DNA of 64,000 nt from Bradyrhizobium iriomotense (GTDB lineage Bacteria; Pseudomonadota; Alphaproteobacteria; Rhizobiales; Xanthobacteraceae). Below, piece after piece: positions 51,948 through 60,517 of the stretch (position 1 is the first letter of the stretch; each line of letters starts with the position of its first letter). The notes beneath the pieces are model-generated. The model did not search any database. It worked only from the letters and a program-made list of their open reading frames with translations, and was not told the origin of the DNA. The translations under genes and the position numbers were made by a program. The stretch covers positions 62,001-126,000 of the forward strand of contig NZ_JAFCLP010000021.1 of the NCBI RefSeq assembly GCF_018129405.1, read 5' to 3'.

Positions 51948-52610
51948 GTGAGCGGTGGCAAAAGAATGCGCAAACCGGCCGCCGCAAAGCCGGCCAGGAA
52001 GGTGAAGGCCAAACCTATCACCAAGCCGGCCGAGCCGGCGATGGACGTCGCGGTCGGCCGCCGCATCCGCGACCTCAGGCGCGTCAGGCAGTTCTCGCTG
52101 GAGACGGTCGCGGCGCGCACGGAGCTGTCGATCGGTTTCCTCAGCCAGATCGAGCGCGGCCTGTCGTCGCCGTCGCTGCGGGTGCTGGCGACGCTCGCCG
52201 ACGTGCTCGGCGTCGGCATCGCCGCCTTGTTCGGCGCGAGCCCGAGCGCCGACGGTGCATCCGACCAGGTGGTGACGCGCGGCCTGCAGCGCCCCGAGCT
52301 GAAGCTCTGGCGCACCGGCGTCTCAAAACAATTGCTGAGCCCGGCCAGCGCCGACAACCGGCTCAACCTGTTCCTGGTGCATCTGGAGCCCGGCGGCTCC
52401 ACCGGCGACGAGCTCTACACCCATGACGGCGAAGAAGCCGGCCTCGTGCTCGAGGGCGAGATGATGCTGACGGTGGACAGCGAGACGTGGTCGCTGAAGA
52501 CGGGCGACAGCTTTCGATTTGCCAGCCGAAGGCCGCACCGGTTTTCGAACCCGGCGAATGATGCGAAAGCGGTGGTGCTGTGGGTGAATTGCGTGACGGG
52601 GACGGGGTAG
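51948..52610 (+). CDS. XRE-cupin transcriptional regulator (PuuR-like)
   Basis: A 220-residue regulator. A basic 30-residue N-terminal tail is followed by an HTH_XRE domain (IRDLRRVRQFSLETVAARTELSIGFLSQIERG) and a C-terminal cupin (about 140-215; VHLEPGGSTGDELYTHDGEEAG, GDSFRFASRRPHRFSN) that should bind a small ligand. The starting codon is GTG, with GAAGGAAG upstream. It probably controls the adjacent amine oxidase/transporter genes in response to their substrate. The closest described relative is PuuR of putrescine utilisation. Confidence 0.88.
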   Translation: MSGGKRMRKPAAAKPARKVKAKPITKPAEPAMDVAVGRRIRDLRRVRQFSLETVAARTELSIGFLSQIERGLSSPSLRVLATLADVLGVGIAALFGASPSADGASDQVVTRGLQRPELKLWRTGVSKQLLSPASADNRLNLFLVHLEPGGSTGDELYTHDGEEAGLVLEGEMMLTVDSETWSLKTGDSFRFASRRPHRFSNPANDAKAVVLWVNCVTGTG

Positions 52611-52616
52611 CTCCGC

Positions 52617-52703
52617 CGTCATTGCGAGCGCAGCGAAGCAATCCAGACTGCCTCAACGAAAGGACTCTGGATTGCTTCGTCGCAAGGGCTCCTCGCAATG
52701 ACG
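52617..52703. repeat. dispersed REP-like element (CGTCATTGCGAG type)
   Basis: CGTCATTGCGAG at the left end pairs with CTCGCAATGACG at the right end, and the inner GCGAAGCAATCCAGA pairs with TCTGGATTGCTTCG(T)C. This long imperfect hairpin is a repeat seen many times in Bradyrhizobium chromosomes. It sits between the regulator and the convergent dadA-like gene and could terminate both. Confidence 0.8.
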
Positions 52704-52716
52704 AGGGGATAGAGCC

Positions 52717-53982
52717 TTACCCAAACCTGTACTTGTACCGATCCACCGACAGCGCACTCACATCGATGTCCGGCTTCTTGCCCGACAGCATGTCGGCGAG
52801 CACGCGCCCCGAACCGCAGGACATGGTCCAGCCGAGCGTGCCGTGGCCGGTGTTGAGGTGGAGGTTGGCGTAGTGGGTCGGGCCGATCACCGGAGGCCCG
52901 TCCGGCGTCATCGGGCGCAGGCCGCTCCAGAACGTCGCCTTGGAGAGATCACCGCCGCGCGGGAACAGGTCGGTCAGCGAATGATCCAGCGTGGCGCGGC
53001 GCGCATCGTACAGCTTGCTCGAATAGCCGGAGATTTCGGCGGTGCCGCCGACGCGGATGCGATTGCCGAGGCGGGTGATCGCGACCTTGTAGCTCTCATC
53101 CATCACGGTGGATTCCGGCGCGCCGGAGGCGTCCTTGATCGGCACCGTGATCGAATAGCCCTTCACCGGATAGACCGGCAGCGACATGCCGAGCGGCGCG
53201 ACGAGCCGCGGCGACCAGCTGCCGAGTGCGAGCACGTAAGCGTCCGCCTGCAACAGGCCGGCGCTGGTAGCGACGCCGCTGACGCGCGCACCGTCGGTGA
53301 CGATGCGGTCGATGCCGGTGTTGAACATGAAGCGCACGCCGAGCGCCTGAGCATGCTTGGCCAGCGCCTGCGTGAACATGTGGCAGTCGCCGGTCTCGTC
53401 CTGCGGCAGGCGAAGCCCGCCGGCGAACTTCTCCTTCACGCCGCCGAGCGCCGGCTCGACCGCGATGCAGCCCTCGCGGCTCAGCACCTCGAAGGGCACG
53501 CCATATTGCTTGAGCACGGCGATGTCCTCAGCCGTGCCGTCGAGCTGGGACTGGTAGCGGAACAGCTGCAGCGTGCCCTGCGAGCGCTCGTCATACTGGA
53601 TGCCGATGTCGCGGCGCAGATCGCGCAGGCAGTCACGGCTGTATTCCGCGATCGGGATCATCCGGCTCTTGTTGACCGCGTAACGCTCGCTGGTGCAGTT
53701 GCGCAGCATCTTGAGCAGCCAGACCCACATCACGGGGTCGAGCTTCGGCCGGATCACCAGCGGGCCGTGCTTCATCAAGAGCCACTTGACCGCCTTCACC
53801 GGCACGCCGGGACCGGCCCAGGGCGAGGAATAGCCGGGCGACACCTCGCCGGCATTGGCGAAAGAGGTCTCCAGTGCCGGCTCCGGCTGACGGTCGACGA
53901 CCGTCACGTCATGGCCGGCACGTGCGAGGTAGTAGGCAGAGGTGACACCGATGACACCGCTGCCGAGGATCAGAACTTTCAC
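52717..53982 (-). CDS. dadA: D-amino acid dehydrogenase small subunit-like
   Basis: A 421-residue membrane-associated flavoprotein that oxidises D-amino acids to keto acids and passes electrons to the respiratory chain. The FAD motif is [52 protein letters not shown] follows, a DadA hallmark, and the C-terminal [16 protein letters not shown] and [17 protein letters not shown] complete the fold. Full length for DadA. The product ketoacid and amine steps fit the adjacent aminotransferase. No racemase gene lies beside it. Confidence 0.92.
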   Translation of the reverse strand: MKVLILGSGVIGVTSAYYLARAGHDVTVVDRQPEPALETSFANAGEVSPGYSSPWAGPGVPVKAVKWLLMKHGPLVIRPKLDPVMWVWLLKMLRNCTSERYAVNKSRMIPIAEYSRDCLRDLRRDIGIQYDERSQGTLQLFRYQSQLDGTAEDIAVLKQYGVPFEVLSREGCIAVEPALGGVKEKFAGGLRLPQDETGDCHMFTQALAKHAQALGVRFMFNTGIDRIVTDGARVSGVATSAGLLQADAYVLALGSWSPRLVAPLGMSLPVYPVKGYSITVPIKDASGAPESTVMDESYKVAITRLGNRIRVGGTAEISGYSSKLYDARRATLDHSLTDLFPRGGDLSKATFWSGLRPMTPDGPPVIGPTHYANLHLNTGHGTLGWTMSCGSGRVLADMLSGKKPDIDVSALSVDRYKYRFG

Positions 53983-54052
53983 GCTTGGTCAAACTCCCGC
54001 GGCATCACGCTCGCCGCTGCAAGGAAACAACTCGCAACGGCGAGAGCAATTA

Positions 54053-55381
54053 TCAGGCCACCTTCTTGATGGCGTCGCCGAGGATCGAGACCATCTGGTC
54101 GATGTGGCTCTTCTCGACGATGAGCGGAGGCGACATCGCGAAGCTGTCGCCGCTCATGCGCAAGTAAAGGCCGGTGTTGAAGCAGTCGACCATGACGTCA
54201 TAGCCGCGCGCGCCGACGACGCCGTCGCGCGGCGCCAGCTCGACCGCGCCCATCAGGCCGCAATTGCGGATGTCGACGACGTTCGGCAGGCCCTTGAGCG
54301 AATGCAGCGCATCGCGCCAGTATTCGGCGATCGACGCACCACGCGTGAGCAGGCCCTCGTCCTTGTAGATGTCGAGCGTCGCGATACCGGCGGCGCAGGC
54401 GGTCGGATGCGCGGAATAAGTGTAGCCGTGGAACAGCTCCATCTGGTTCTCGGGGCCGACCATCATGCCGTCATGCACCTTGCGGCTCGCGAACACCGCG
54501 CCGCAGGGAATGGTGCCGTTGGTGATGCCCTTGGCCGTCGTCATCAGGTCCGGCGTAACGCCGAAGAAGTTGGCGGCGAACGGCGTGCCGAGGCGGCCGA
54601 AGCCGGTGATGACCTCGTCGAAAATCAGCAGGATGCCATGCTTGTCGCAGATCTCGCGCAGGCGCTGCAGATAGCCCTTCGGCGGCGGCAGCACCGCGGT
54701 CGAGCCCGGCACCGGCTCGACGATGACGGCGGCGATCGTCTCGGCGCCGTGCAGGGCCACCAGACGCTCGAGATCGTCGGCAAGCTCGGCGCCATGCTCG
54801 GGCTGGTCCTTGGCGAAGGCGTTGCGGGTGAGATCGTGGGTGTGGCGGATGTGGTCGACGCCCGGCAGCAGGGTCGCGAACGCGCGGCGGTTGGCGACCA
54901 TGCCGCCGACCGAGGTGCCGCCGAAGCCGACGCCGTGATAGCCGCGCTCACGGCCGATCAGGCGGGTGCGGCTCGACTGGCCGGTGGCGCGATGATAGGC
55001 GAGCGCGATCTTCAGCGCGGTATCGACCGACTCGGAGCCGGAATTGGTGAAGAAGACGCGATCGAGGCCCTTCGGCGCGATCTCGGCGAGCCGCTCGGCG
55101 AAGTCGAAGGCCAGCGGATGGCCCATCTGGAACGTGGGCGCGAAATCCAGCGTCATCAGCTGCCGCTCGACCGCGGCGGCGATCTGCTTGCGGCCGTGGC
55201 CGGCATTGACGCACCAGAGGCCGGCGGAGCCGTCGATCACCTTGCGGCCGTCGACGGTGGTGTAGTGCATGCTCTCGGCCGAGGAGAACAGGCGCGGCGC
55301 CTTCTTGAACTGCCGGTTGGCCGTGAACGGCATCCAGAACGAGTCGGTCTTGATAGTGTTCGGAATCTGATGAAGGGTCAC
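54053..55381 (-). CDS. class III omega-amino acid:pyruvate-type aminotransferase
   Basis: A 442-residue PLP enzyme. The pyridoxal Lys is in TTAKGITNGTIPCG, preceded by LLIFDEVITGFGRLG. GFGGTSVGGMV, the start NTIKTDSFWMPFTANRQFKKAPR and PTFQMGHP are close to beta-alanine/omega-amino acid:pyruvate aminotransferases. It converts an omega-amino acid and pyruvate to a semialdehyde and alanine. The start is taken as GTG at 55381, with AAAGGAG upstream; an ATG-side frame to 55417 is open. It faces an XRE-cupin regulator. Confidence 0.88.
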   Translation of the reverse strand: MTLHQIPNTIKTDSFWMPFTANRQFKKAPRLFSSAESMHYTTVDGRKVIDGSAGLWCVNAGHGRKQIAAAVERQLMTLDFAPTFQMGHPLAFDFAERLAEIAPKGLDRVFFTNSGSESVDTALKIALAYHRATGQSSRTRLIGRERGYHGVGFGGTSVGGMVANRRAFATLLPGVDHIRHTHDLTRNAFAKDQPEHGAELADDLERLVALHGAETIAAVIVEPVPGSTAVLPPPKGYLQRLREICDKHGILLIFDEVITGFGRLGTPFAANFFGVTPDLMTTAKGITNGTIPCGAVFASRKVHDGMMVGPENQMELFHGYTYSAHPTACAAGIATLDIYKDEGLLTRGASIAEYWRDALHSLKGLPNVVDIRNCGLMGAVELAPRDGVVGARGYDVMVDCFNTGLYLRMSGDSFAMSPPLIVEKSHIDQMVSILGDAIKKVA

Positions 55382-55529
55382 GGCCGCGCTCCTTTGCTGA
55401 CGGGGTAGCAGAGCCACGGCTGGGAAAGCGCAACAAGTCCTTTTCTGGTGACCTGCAAGCCATTGATTTCACTGGGGCGCCCGGTCCATATTTGCGCGAT
55501 CCGCAACACCTGCAACACAGGACTTGGCT

Positions 55530-56078
55530 ATGAGCGTCGACATCGGTGGACGGCTGCGATTCATCCGGGCCCGCCACAAGCTGTCGCAGCGGGAACTCGC
55601 CAAGCGCGCCGGGGTCACCAATTCGACGATCTCGCTGATCGAATCCAACCAGATGAACCCGTCGGTCGGCGCGCTCAAGCGCATCCTCGACGGCATTCCG
55701 ATGGGGCTCGCCGAGTTCTTCGCGCTGGAGCCGGAGTCCAGGCGCAAGATCTTCTACCGCGCCGAGGAGCTGACGGAGGTCGGCAAGAAGCCGATCTCGT
55801 ATCGGCAGGTCGGCGACAATTTGTTCGGCCGCAGCCTGCAGATATTGAAAGAGCGCTACGAGCCCGGCAGCGACACCGGACGCGTCCATCTCGTCCATGA
55901 CGGCGAGGAAGGCGGCATCGTGATATCGGGCAAGCTCGAAGTCACCGTCGAGGACGAGCGTCGGATTCTCAATCCAGGCGATGCCTATTATTTCGAGAGC
56001 CGCCGCCCGCATCGCTTCCGCTGCGTCGGCGGCAAGCCGTGCGAGGTGATCTCGGCCTGCACGCCGCCGACGTTCTGA
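55530..56078 (+). CDS. XRE-cupin transcriptional regulator (PuuR-like)
   Basis: A 182-residue regulator. The HTH is IGGRLRFIRARHKLSQRELAKRAGVTNSTISLIESN and the cupin (about 105-180) contains HLVHDGEEGGIVISGKLEV and GDAYYFESRRPHRF. It resembles PuuR, the repressor of putrescine utilisation in E. coli, in size and organisation. It is divergent from the aminotransferase gene. GCAACAC occurs twice 9 bases apart just upstream, and CAAGTCCT/AGGACTTG forms a separated inverted repeat at 55434-55441/55519-55526. Confidence 0.88.
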   Translation: MSVDIGGRLRFIRARHKLSQRELAKRAGVTNSTISLIESNQMNPSVGALKRILDGIPMGLAEFFALEPESRRKIFYRAEELTEVGKKPISYRQVGDNLFGRSLQILKERYEPGSDTGRVHLVHDGEEGGIVISGKLEVTVEDERRILNPGDAYYFESRRPHRFRCVGGKPCEVISACTPPTF

Positions 56079-56215
56079 CGCGCCATCAGCCCCTCCGCAA
56101 TCATACGGAGCCACCGTTATCTTACGGAGCTTGAGCCAGCTCAATTTCTGCCGGCTGAACCGCTATATATTCGGAACCGTAGCCGAGCAGCCTGGCGCAG
56201 AGGTGCTGAGGTTAT

Positions 56216-56244
56216 GGCCCCGGACTCCTAGGCACTCCGGGGCC
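56216..56244. promoter_or_regulatory. strong hairpin in the leader of a 50-residue gene
   Basis: GGCCCCGGA-CTCCTAGGCAC-TCCGGGGCC is a perfect 9-bp stem with an 11-base loop, ending 21 bases before the ATG at 56266. No U-run follows, so it may be an RNA leader or part of a small RNA rather than a terminator. Confidence 0.45.
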
Positions 56245-56265
56245 GCTTCGTAACAGGGCTCGCAG

Positions 56266-56418
56266 ATGAAGATCACGCTCGCCAATGCAGAAGCCGCGCT
56301 CGACGAAGTCCAGCGCGATGCCGACAAGCTCCATTCGCGCGAGCTGCGCAAGGCCATTGCCGACTACATCGAGATGCAGCGCGCGGCGCTCAAGGCGGTC
56401 CGCAAGAAGCTGCACTAG
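56266..56418 (+). CDS. 50-residue charged helical protein
   Basis: An ATG at 56266 opens a 50-residue frame ending in TAG: MKITLANAEAALDEVQRDAD ... followed by KLHSRELRKAIADYIEMQRA and ALKAVRKKLH. The whole protein is predicted to be alpha-helical and basic at the end. The ribosome-binding site is weak, but the composition is protein-like, and a hairpin with a T-rich tail follows. No family is recognised. It is too short for the usual ORF threshold and easily overlooked. Confidence 0.5.
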   Translation: MKITLANAEAALDEVQRDADKLHSRELRKAIADYIEMQRAALKAVRKKLH

Positions 56419-56426
56419 CAGGACGC

Positions 56427-56457
56427 GGCGGAGCGAGAATGTCTCGCCCCGCCTTCT
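56427..56457. terminator. hairpin terminator after the 50-residue gene
   Basis: GGCGG-A-GCGAGA / TCTCGC-C-CCGCC pair around ATG with one mismatch, followed by TTCT on the plus strand. It lies 8 bases after the 50-residue gene stop and next to the convergent molybdoenzyme gene end. Confidence 0.65.
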
Positions 56458-56462
56458 ACCTC

Positions 56463-58724
56463 TCAGGACTGCGTCAGCAACTCCTCGATCCGGATCGGGA
56501 AGCGGCGGACGCGCACGCCGGTCGCATGCCAGACGGCGTTGGCGACCGCACCGGCACTGCCGGTGATGCCGATCTCGCCGACGCCCTTGATGCCGAGCGC
56601 ATTGACATGCGGATCGTGCTCGTCGACCGTGATGACGTCGAGCGGCGGCACGTCGGCATTCACGGGGATGTGGTACTCGCCGAGATTGGCGTTCATGATG
56701 CGGCCGCTGCGGCGGTCGGTGATGGCTTCCTCGTGCAGCGCGAAGGACAGGCCCCAGATCATGCCGCCGAACAGCTGGCTCTTCACCAGGTGCGGATTGA
56801 CGATCCGCCCCGCGGCGAAGGCACCTACCATGCGGGTGACGCGGACCTGCCCGAGCTCGGGATCGACCTTCACCTCCGCGAACACCGCGCCATGGGCGTG
56901 CATCGCATATTCCTCCATCGCTGCTGGATTCGGCGCGCCGGTGCCGCCGGCCTCGACCTCGGCAACGCCGGCGCGCGCCAGGATCTCGGCATAGCTCTCG
57001 CTGCGGCTCTCGTCGTCACGCCGGACCAGCCTGCCGTCCCGCGCGATCACCCCCGCATTGCCGGCGCCGAACAACGGCGAGCGCTCGTCGTTCGTGGCGA
57101 GATCGGCGAGCTTTGCGATCACGGCCGCGCCGGCGCTGTGAATCGCCGCACCTGCTGTCGCGGTATGGGCCGAGCCGCCGGCAATGCCGGCATCGGGCAG
57201 GTCGGACGTGCCGGCCTTGAACTCGACGCGGTCGATATCGAGGCCGACGGCATCGGCCGCGATCTGGGCCAGCGCCGTCCAGGCGCCCTGCCCCATGTCA
57301 TGCGCGCCGATCTCCATGACACCCGAGCCATCGCGGCGGATTGCTGCGCGTGCCTGGGCCTGGAACATCAGCGCCGGGAAGGTCGCCGTGCCCACGCCCC
57401 AGCCGACCAGGAAGCCGGCATCGTCGCGCATCTGCCGCGGCTGGAGCGAACGCTTCGCCCAGCCGAACCGCGCCGCACCCTGCTCGTAGCAGGCACGCAG
57501 TGCCTTGGACGAGAACGGCTTGCCGGAGATCGGCTCGACCTCGGCGTAGTTCTTCAGGCGGAAAGCGAGCGGATCCATGCCGCAGGCCCAGGCCATCTCG
57601 TCAATCGCGCTTTCCAGCGCGATCGAGCCGGTCGCCTCCCCCGGCGCGCGCATGAACAGCGGCGTGCCGGTGTTGACGCGCACGGCGTCGTGCGAGGTGC
57701 GGATCGCAGGCGCCGCATAGAGCGTGTGCGAAGCATCGGCCGCGGGCTCGTAGAAATCGTCGAACGTGCTCGACACCGTCCTTGCGTGATGATCGAGCGC
57801 CGTCAGGCGACCCTCGCCGTCGGCGCCGATGCGCAAGCGCTGCCGCGTCGGCGCGCGATGACCGACCGGGCCGTACATCTGCTCACGGCGCAGCACCAGC
57901 TTGACCGGCCTGCCGACGAGCTTTGCCGCCATGATGCCGAGCGTCTGCGGCCCGGCCATCAATCCCTTGGAGCCGAAGCCGCCGCCGAGGAACGGGCTGC
58001 GGATGTGGATCTTGTCGTGCGCGATGCCGAACAATTCGGCGATGCGCGCCAGCGACAGCATCAGGCCCTGGGTCGGCATGTCGATCTGCAGGCGGTCGCC
58101 GTCCCAGGAGGCGACGATCGCATGCGGCTCCATCGCGTTGTGATATTGCGGCGGCGTCTGGTAAATCGCGTCGATCTGCTTCTCGGCCGAGGCGAGACCC
58201 GCCTCGACATCGCCGCGGTGAAGCTCCGTGGGATTGCCGACACCGACGACCGGCGGCACGAAGCTTTCGCCGGCATCGAGGCCGACGAGCGCGGGCTGCA
58301 CCTCATATCGCGGCGCCAGCAGCGCAGCACCTTCCGTCGCCGCCTCCAGCGTCTCCGCGATCACCACCGCGATCGGCTGGTTGGCGTAGCGGATCTCGTC
58401 GCTTTGCAACACCTCCATCCGGAACACGAATGGATTGGTCTTGATCTCGGGGTCGACCGCAAGCGGTGGCTTGTGGTCCGGCGTCATGACGTCGACGACG
58501 CCGGGATGACGTTTTGCGGCGACGACATCGAGCGAGGCCACCCGGCCGCGCGAAATGCCGGAGACGGCCGTCACCGCAAACAGCATGCCGGGCGGATGAT
58601 TGTCGGCGGCGTAGGTCGCCTGCCCCTTGACCTTGAGGACGCCGTCACGGCGGGTCAGCGGCTGGCCGATGTTCGAGCCGTGCCGCAAATGGGCGGGAGC
58701 GCTGGTCAGGTTGAGCTCAGGCAT
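56463..58724 (-). CDS. xanthine dehydrogenase-family molybdopterin-binding subunit (PaoC-like)
   Basis: A 753-residue large subunit that holds the molybdenum cofactor. The N-terminal GQATYAADNHPPGMLFAV and the cofactor loops SPFLGGGFGSKG, MRAPGEATG and GAHDMGQGAWTAL are visible, with the catalytic Glu in KGVGEIGITGSAGAV. The pattern is of the PaoC/YagR type of aldehyde oxidoreductase rather than xanthine dehydrogenase. The start at 58724 overlaps the FAD subunit gene by 8 bases. The substrate is an aldehyde or heterocycle, not definable here. No PaoD/XdhC maturation gene is in the window. Confidence 0.88.
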   Translation of the reverse strand: MPELNLTSAPAHLRHGSNIGQPLTRRDGVLKVKGQATYAADNHPPGMLFAVTAVSGISRGRVASLDVVAAKRHPGVVDVMTPDHKPPLAVDPEIKTNPFVFRMEVLQSDEIRYANQPIAVVIAETLEAATEGAALLAPRYEVQPALVGLDAGESFVPPVVGVGNPTELHRGDVEAGLASAEKQIDAIYQTPPQYHNAMEPHAIVASWDGDRLQIDMPTQGLMLSLARIAELFGIAHDKIHIRSPFLGGGFGSKGLMAGPQTLGIMAAKLVGRPVKLVLRREQMYGPVGHRAPTRQRLRIGADGEGRLTALDHHARTVSSTFDDFYEPAADASHTLYAAPAIRTSHDAVRVNTGTPLFMRAPGEATGSIALESAIDEMAWACGMDPLAFRLKNYAEVEPISGKPFSSKALRACYEQGAARFGWAKRSLQPRQMRDDAGFLVGWGVGTATFPALMFQAQARAAIRRDGSGVMEIGAHDMGQGAWTALAQIAADAVGLDIDRVEFKAGTSDLPDAGIAGGSAHTATAGAAIHSAGAAVIAKLADLATNDERSPLFGAGNAGVIARDGRLVRRDDESRSESYAEILARAGVAEVEAGGTGAPNPAAMEEYAMHAHGAVFAEVKVDPELGQVRVTRMVGAFAAGRIVNPHLVKSQLFGGMIWGLSFALHEEAITDRRSGRIMNANLGEYHIPVNADVPPLDVITVDEHDPHVNALGIKGVGEIGITGSAGAVANAVWHATGVRVRRFPIRIEELLTQS

Positions 58725-59772
58725 GAATGGCTCCGGAGGTCGAGGCAAAGGGAGAGGCCGGCAGCGCGGGGACGCGCGCGGGCGTGCCGGCAGCGGCAAG
58801 GGTCAGCGCGCGTACGACGATGCGGCGCGCCAGCTCGATCTTGAAGGCGTTGTCGCCGGACGGTTTTGCATCGGCGAGCGCACGCCAGGCGGCTTCCTGG
58901 AAGGCGTCGGCCGTGGGCGCGACACCCCTCAGCACGTCTTCCGCGGCACGGGCGCGCCAGGGCTTTGCGGCGACGCCGCCGAGCGCCAGCCGCGCCTCCG
59001 CAATCTTGCCGTTCTCGATCCGCAACGCGGCCGCCGCCGAGACGACAGCGAAGGCATAGGAGGTGCGCTCGCGGACCTTGAGGTAACGCGCATGCGCGGA
59101 AAATCCGCGCGCTGCGGGCGGCAGACGCAACGCGACAATGAGGTCGCCGGGCTCGAGCGCCGACTCACGCTCTGGCGTATTGCCCGGCAGGCGATGCAGC
59201 TCGTCGAGCGCGATCTCTCGCCGTCCGTTCCTGCCTTCGATCTCGACGACGGCATCGAGCGCGACGAGCGGCACGCAGAAGTCGGACGGATGGGTGGCGA
59301 TGCAGCTCTCGCTCCAGCCGAGCACGGCATGGCCGCGGTTCTCGCCGTCTCTAGCGTCGCAGCCGGTGCCGGCCTCACGCTTGTTGCAGCGGCTGGCAGT
59401 GTCGTAGAAATACGCACAACGTGTCCGCTGCAGCAGATTGCCGCCGACGGTGGCGGCATTGCGCAATTGCGCTGACGCGCCGGAGAGCAACGCCTCGGCG
59501 ACGGCCGGATAGGATGTTGCAAAGCCCGGGTCATGCGCGAGATCGGCGTTGCTGACCAGCGCGCCGATGCGCAACGATCCATCGGCGAGGGTCTCGATCT
59601 GATCCAGCCCGTCGAGATGGGTGACATCGACCAGGCGATCCGGACGGCTGACGCCGCCCTTCATCAGGTCGAGCAGGTTGGTGCCGGCGGCAAGATAGAC
59701 AGCGCCCGGCTGGGCGGCGGCGGCAACGGCTTCAGTGACCGTGGCAGGCCTGACATAGTCGAACTGTTTCAT
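58717..59772 (-). CDS. FAD-binding subunit with extra Fe-S motif (PaoB-like)
   Basis: A 351-residue subunit. The FAD loop is YLAAGTNLLDLMKGG, followed by GALVSNADLAHD and RNAATVGGNLLQRTRC. After the last Cys there is the Cys-rich insert CAYFYDTASRCNKREAGTGC and ESCIATHPSDFCV, which in PaoB of E. coli binds a [4Fe-4S] cluster. This supports a PaoABC-type enzyme. The ATG at 59772 overlaps the iron-sulfur gene as ATGA. Confidence 0.88.
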   Translation of the reverse strand: MKQFDYVRPATVTEAVAAAAQPGAVYLAAGTNLLDLMKGGVSRPDRLVDVTHLDGLDQIETLADGSLRIGALVSNADLAHDPGFATSYPAVAEALLSGASAQLRNAATVGGNLLQRTRCAYFYDTASRCNKREAGTGCDARDGENRGHAVLGWSESCIATHPSDFCVPLVALDAVVEIEGRNGRREIALDELHRLPGNTPERESALEPGDLIVALRLPPAARGFSAHARYLKVRERTSYAFAVVSAAAALRIENGKIAEARLALGGVAAKPWRARAAEDVLRGVAPTADAFQEAAWRALADAKPSGDNAFKIELARRIVVRALTLAAAGTPARVPALPASPFASTSGAIHA

Positions 59773-60266
59773 GCGGAGCGCCTCTGATTGGTTTCGTCCA
59801 TGCCGGCCTGCGCCTCGAGCACGGCATCGACGATGCCGGCATAAGCGCCGCAGCGGCAGAGATTGCCGCTCATGCATTCGCGGATGCGTTCGGGATCGTT
59901 GCCGGCCTGCGCCTCTTGCATCATGCCGATCGCGCTCATGACCTGGCCGGGCGTGCAGAAGCCGCATTGAAATCCGTCATGGGCGATGAAGGCGGCCTGC
60001 ACGGGATGCAGCTGGTCGCCGCGCGCGACGCCTTCGATGGTGAGGATATCGGCGCCGTCGTGGCTGACGGCGAGTGCGAGGCAGGAGTTGATGCGCTTGC
60101 CGTCGACGAGAATGGTGCAGGCGCCGCACTGGCCGCGGTCGCATCCCTTCTTGGTTCCGGTCAGGTGGAGGCGCTCACGCAGGAGATCGAGCAGCGTGAC
60201 GCGCGGATCGTCGAGGACGAAGTCGCGCCGCGCACCGTTCACGGTGAGGCTGATGGAGTGGTTCAT
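59769..60266 (-). CDS. 2Fe-2S subunit of aldehyde oxidoreductase (PaoA-like)
   Basis: A 165-residue iron-sulfur subunit with two [2Fe-2S] cluster sites: the ferredoxin-type KKGCDRGQCGACTILVDGK with a later Cys in INSCLALA, and the helical QCGFCTPGQVM with CMSGNLCRCGAY. In contrast to E. coli PaoA it has no Tat signal peptide, so the complex should be cytoplasmic. It heads the three-gene operon, with a promoter in the gap to the divergent TetR gene. Confidence 0.9.
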   Translation of the reverse strand: MNHSISLTVNGARRDFVLDDPRVTLLDLLRERLHLTGTKKGCDRGQCGACTILVDGKRINSCLALAVSHDGADILTIEGVARGDQLHPVQAAFIAHDGFQCGFCTPGQVMSAIGMMQEAQAGNDPERIRECMSGNLCRCGAYAGIVDAVLEAQAGMDETNQRRSA

Positions 60267-60464
60267 ACAAGGCTCCGATCAGATATGGACATGGCTCATC
60301 GCTCAGCGCGCCACCTCCGTGGCCGCCGTCGAATAGCGTCGCCCCAACACGATCCGGGCCGACGCATGCACGAAGATACGGAGGCACCCTCCGCTTAACA
60401 AGGGCCGCCCGGAAATATTTGGAATTCGTCAAAGCCCGTGCGCGTACAACGCGATGCAGCCAGC

Positions 60465-60486
60465 CAAGGGTTCAACAAGGGTTCAA
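60465..60486. repeat. perfect tandem CAAGGGTTCAA repeat upstream of the TetR gene
   Basis: The 11-base unit occurs twice without a gap (60465-60475 and 60476-60486), 31 bases before the TetR start and within the 251-bp divergent promoter region (60267-60517) of the molybdoenzyme operon. The unit length matches one helical turn, so it could be an operator with two half-sites on one DNA face, or a recent slippage event. Confidence 0.5.
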
Positions 60487-60517
60487 TCTAACCAATTCGT
60501 GATCTACATTGCCTGAT

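Noticed and set aside
56439-58844. 801-codon open frame opposite the molybdoenzyme gene
   Set aside because: Shadow frame, rich in Arg/Ala/Asp, without motifs; the minus-strand gene has all cofactor-binding loops.
60461-60490. GGTTCAA sequence resembling a tRNA T-loop
   Set aside because: No acceptor stem, D-arm or anticodon arm can be folded around it; it is part of a tandem repeat.
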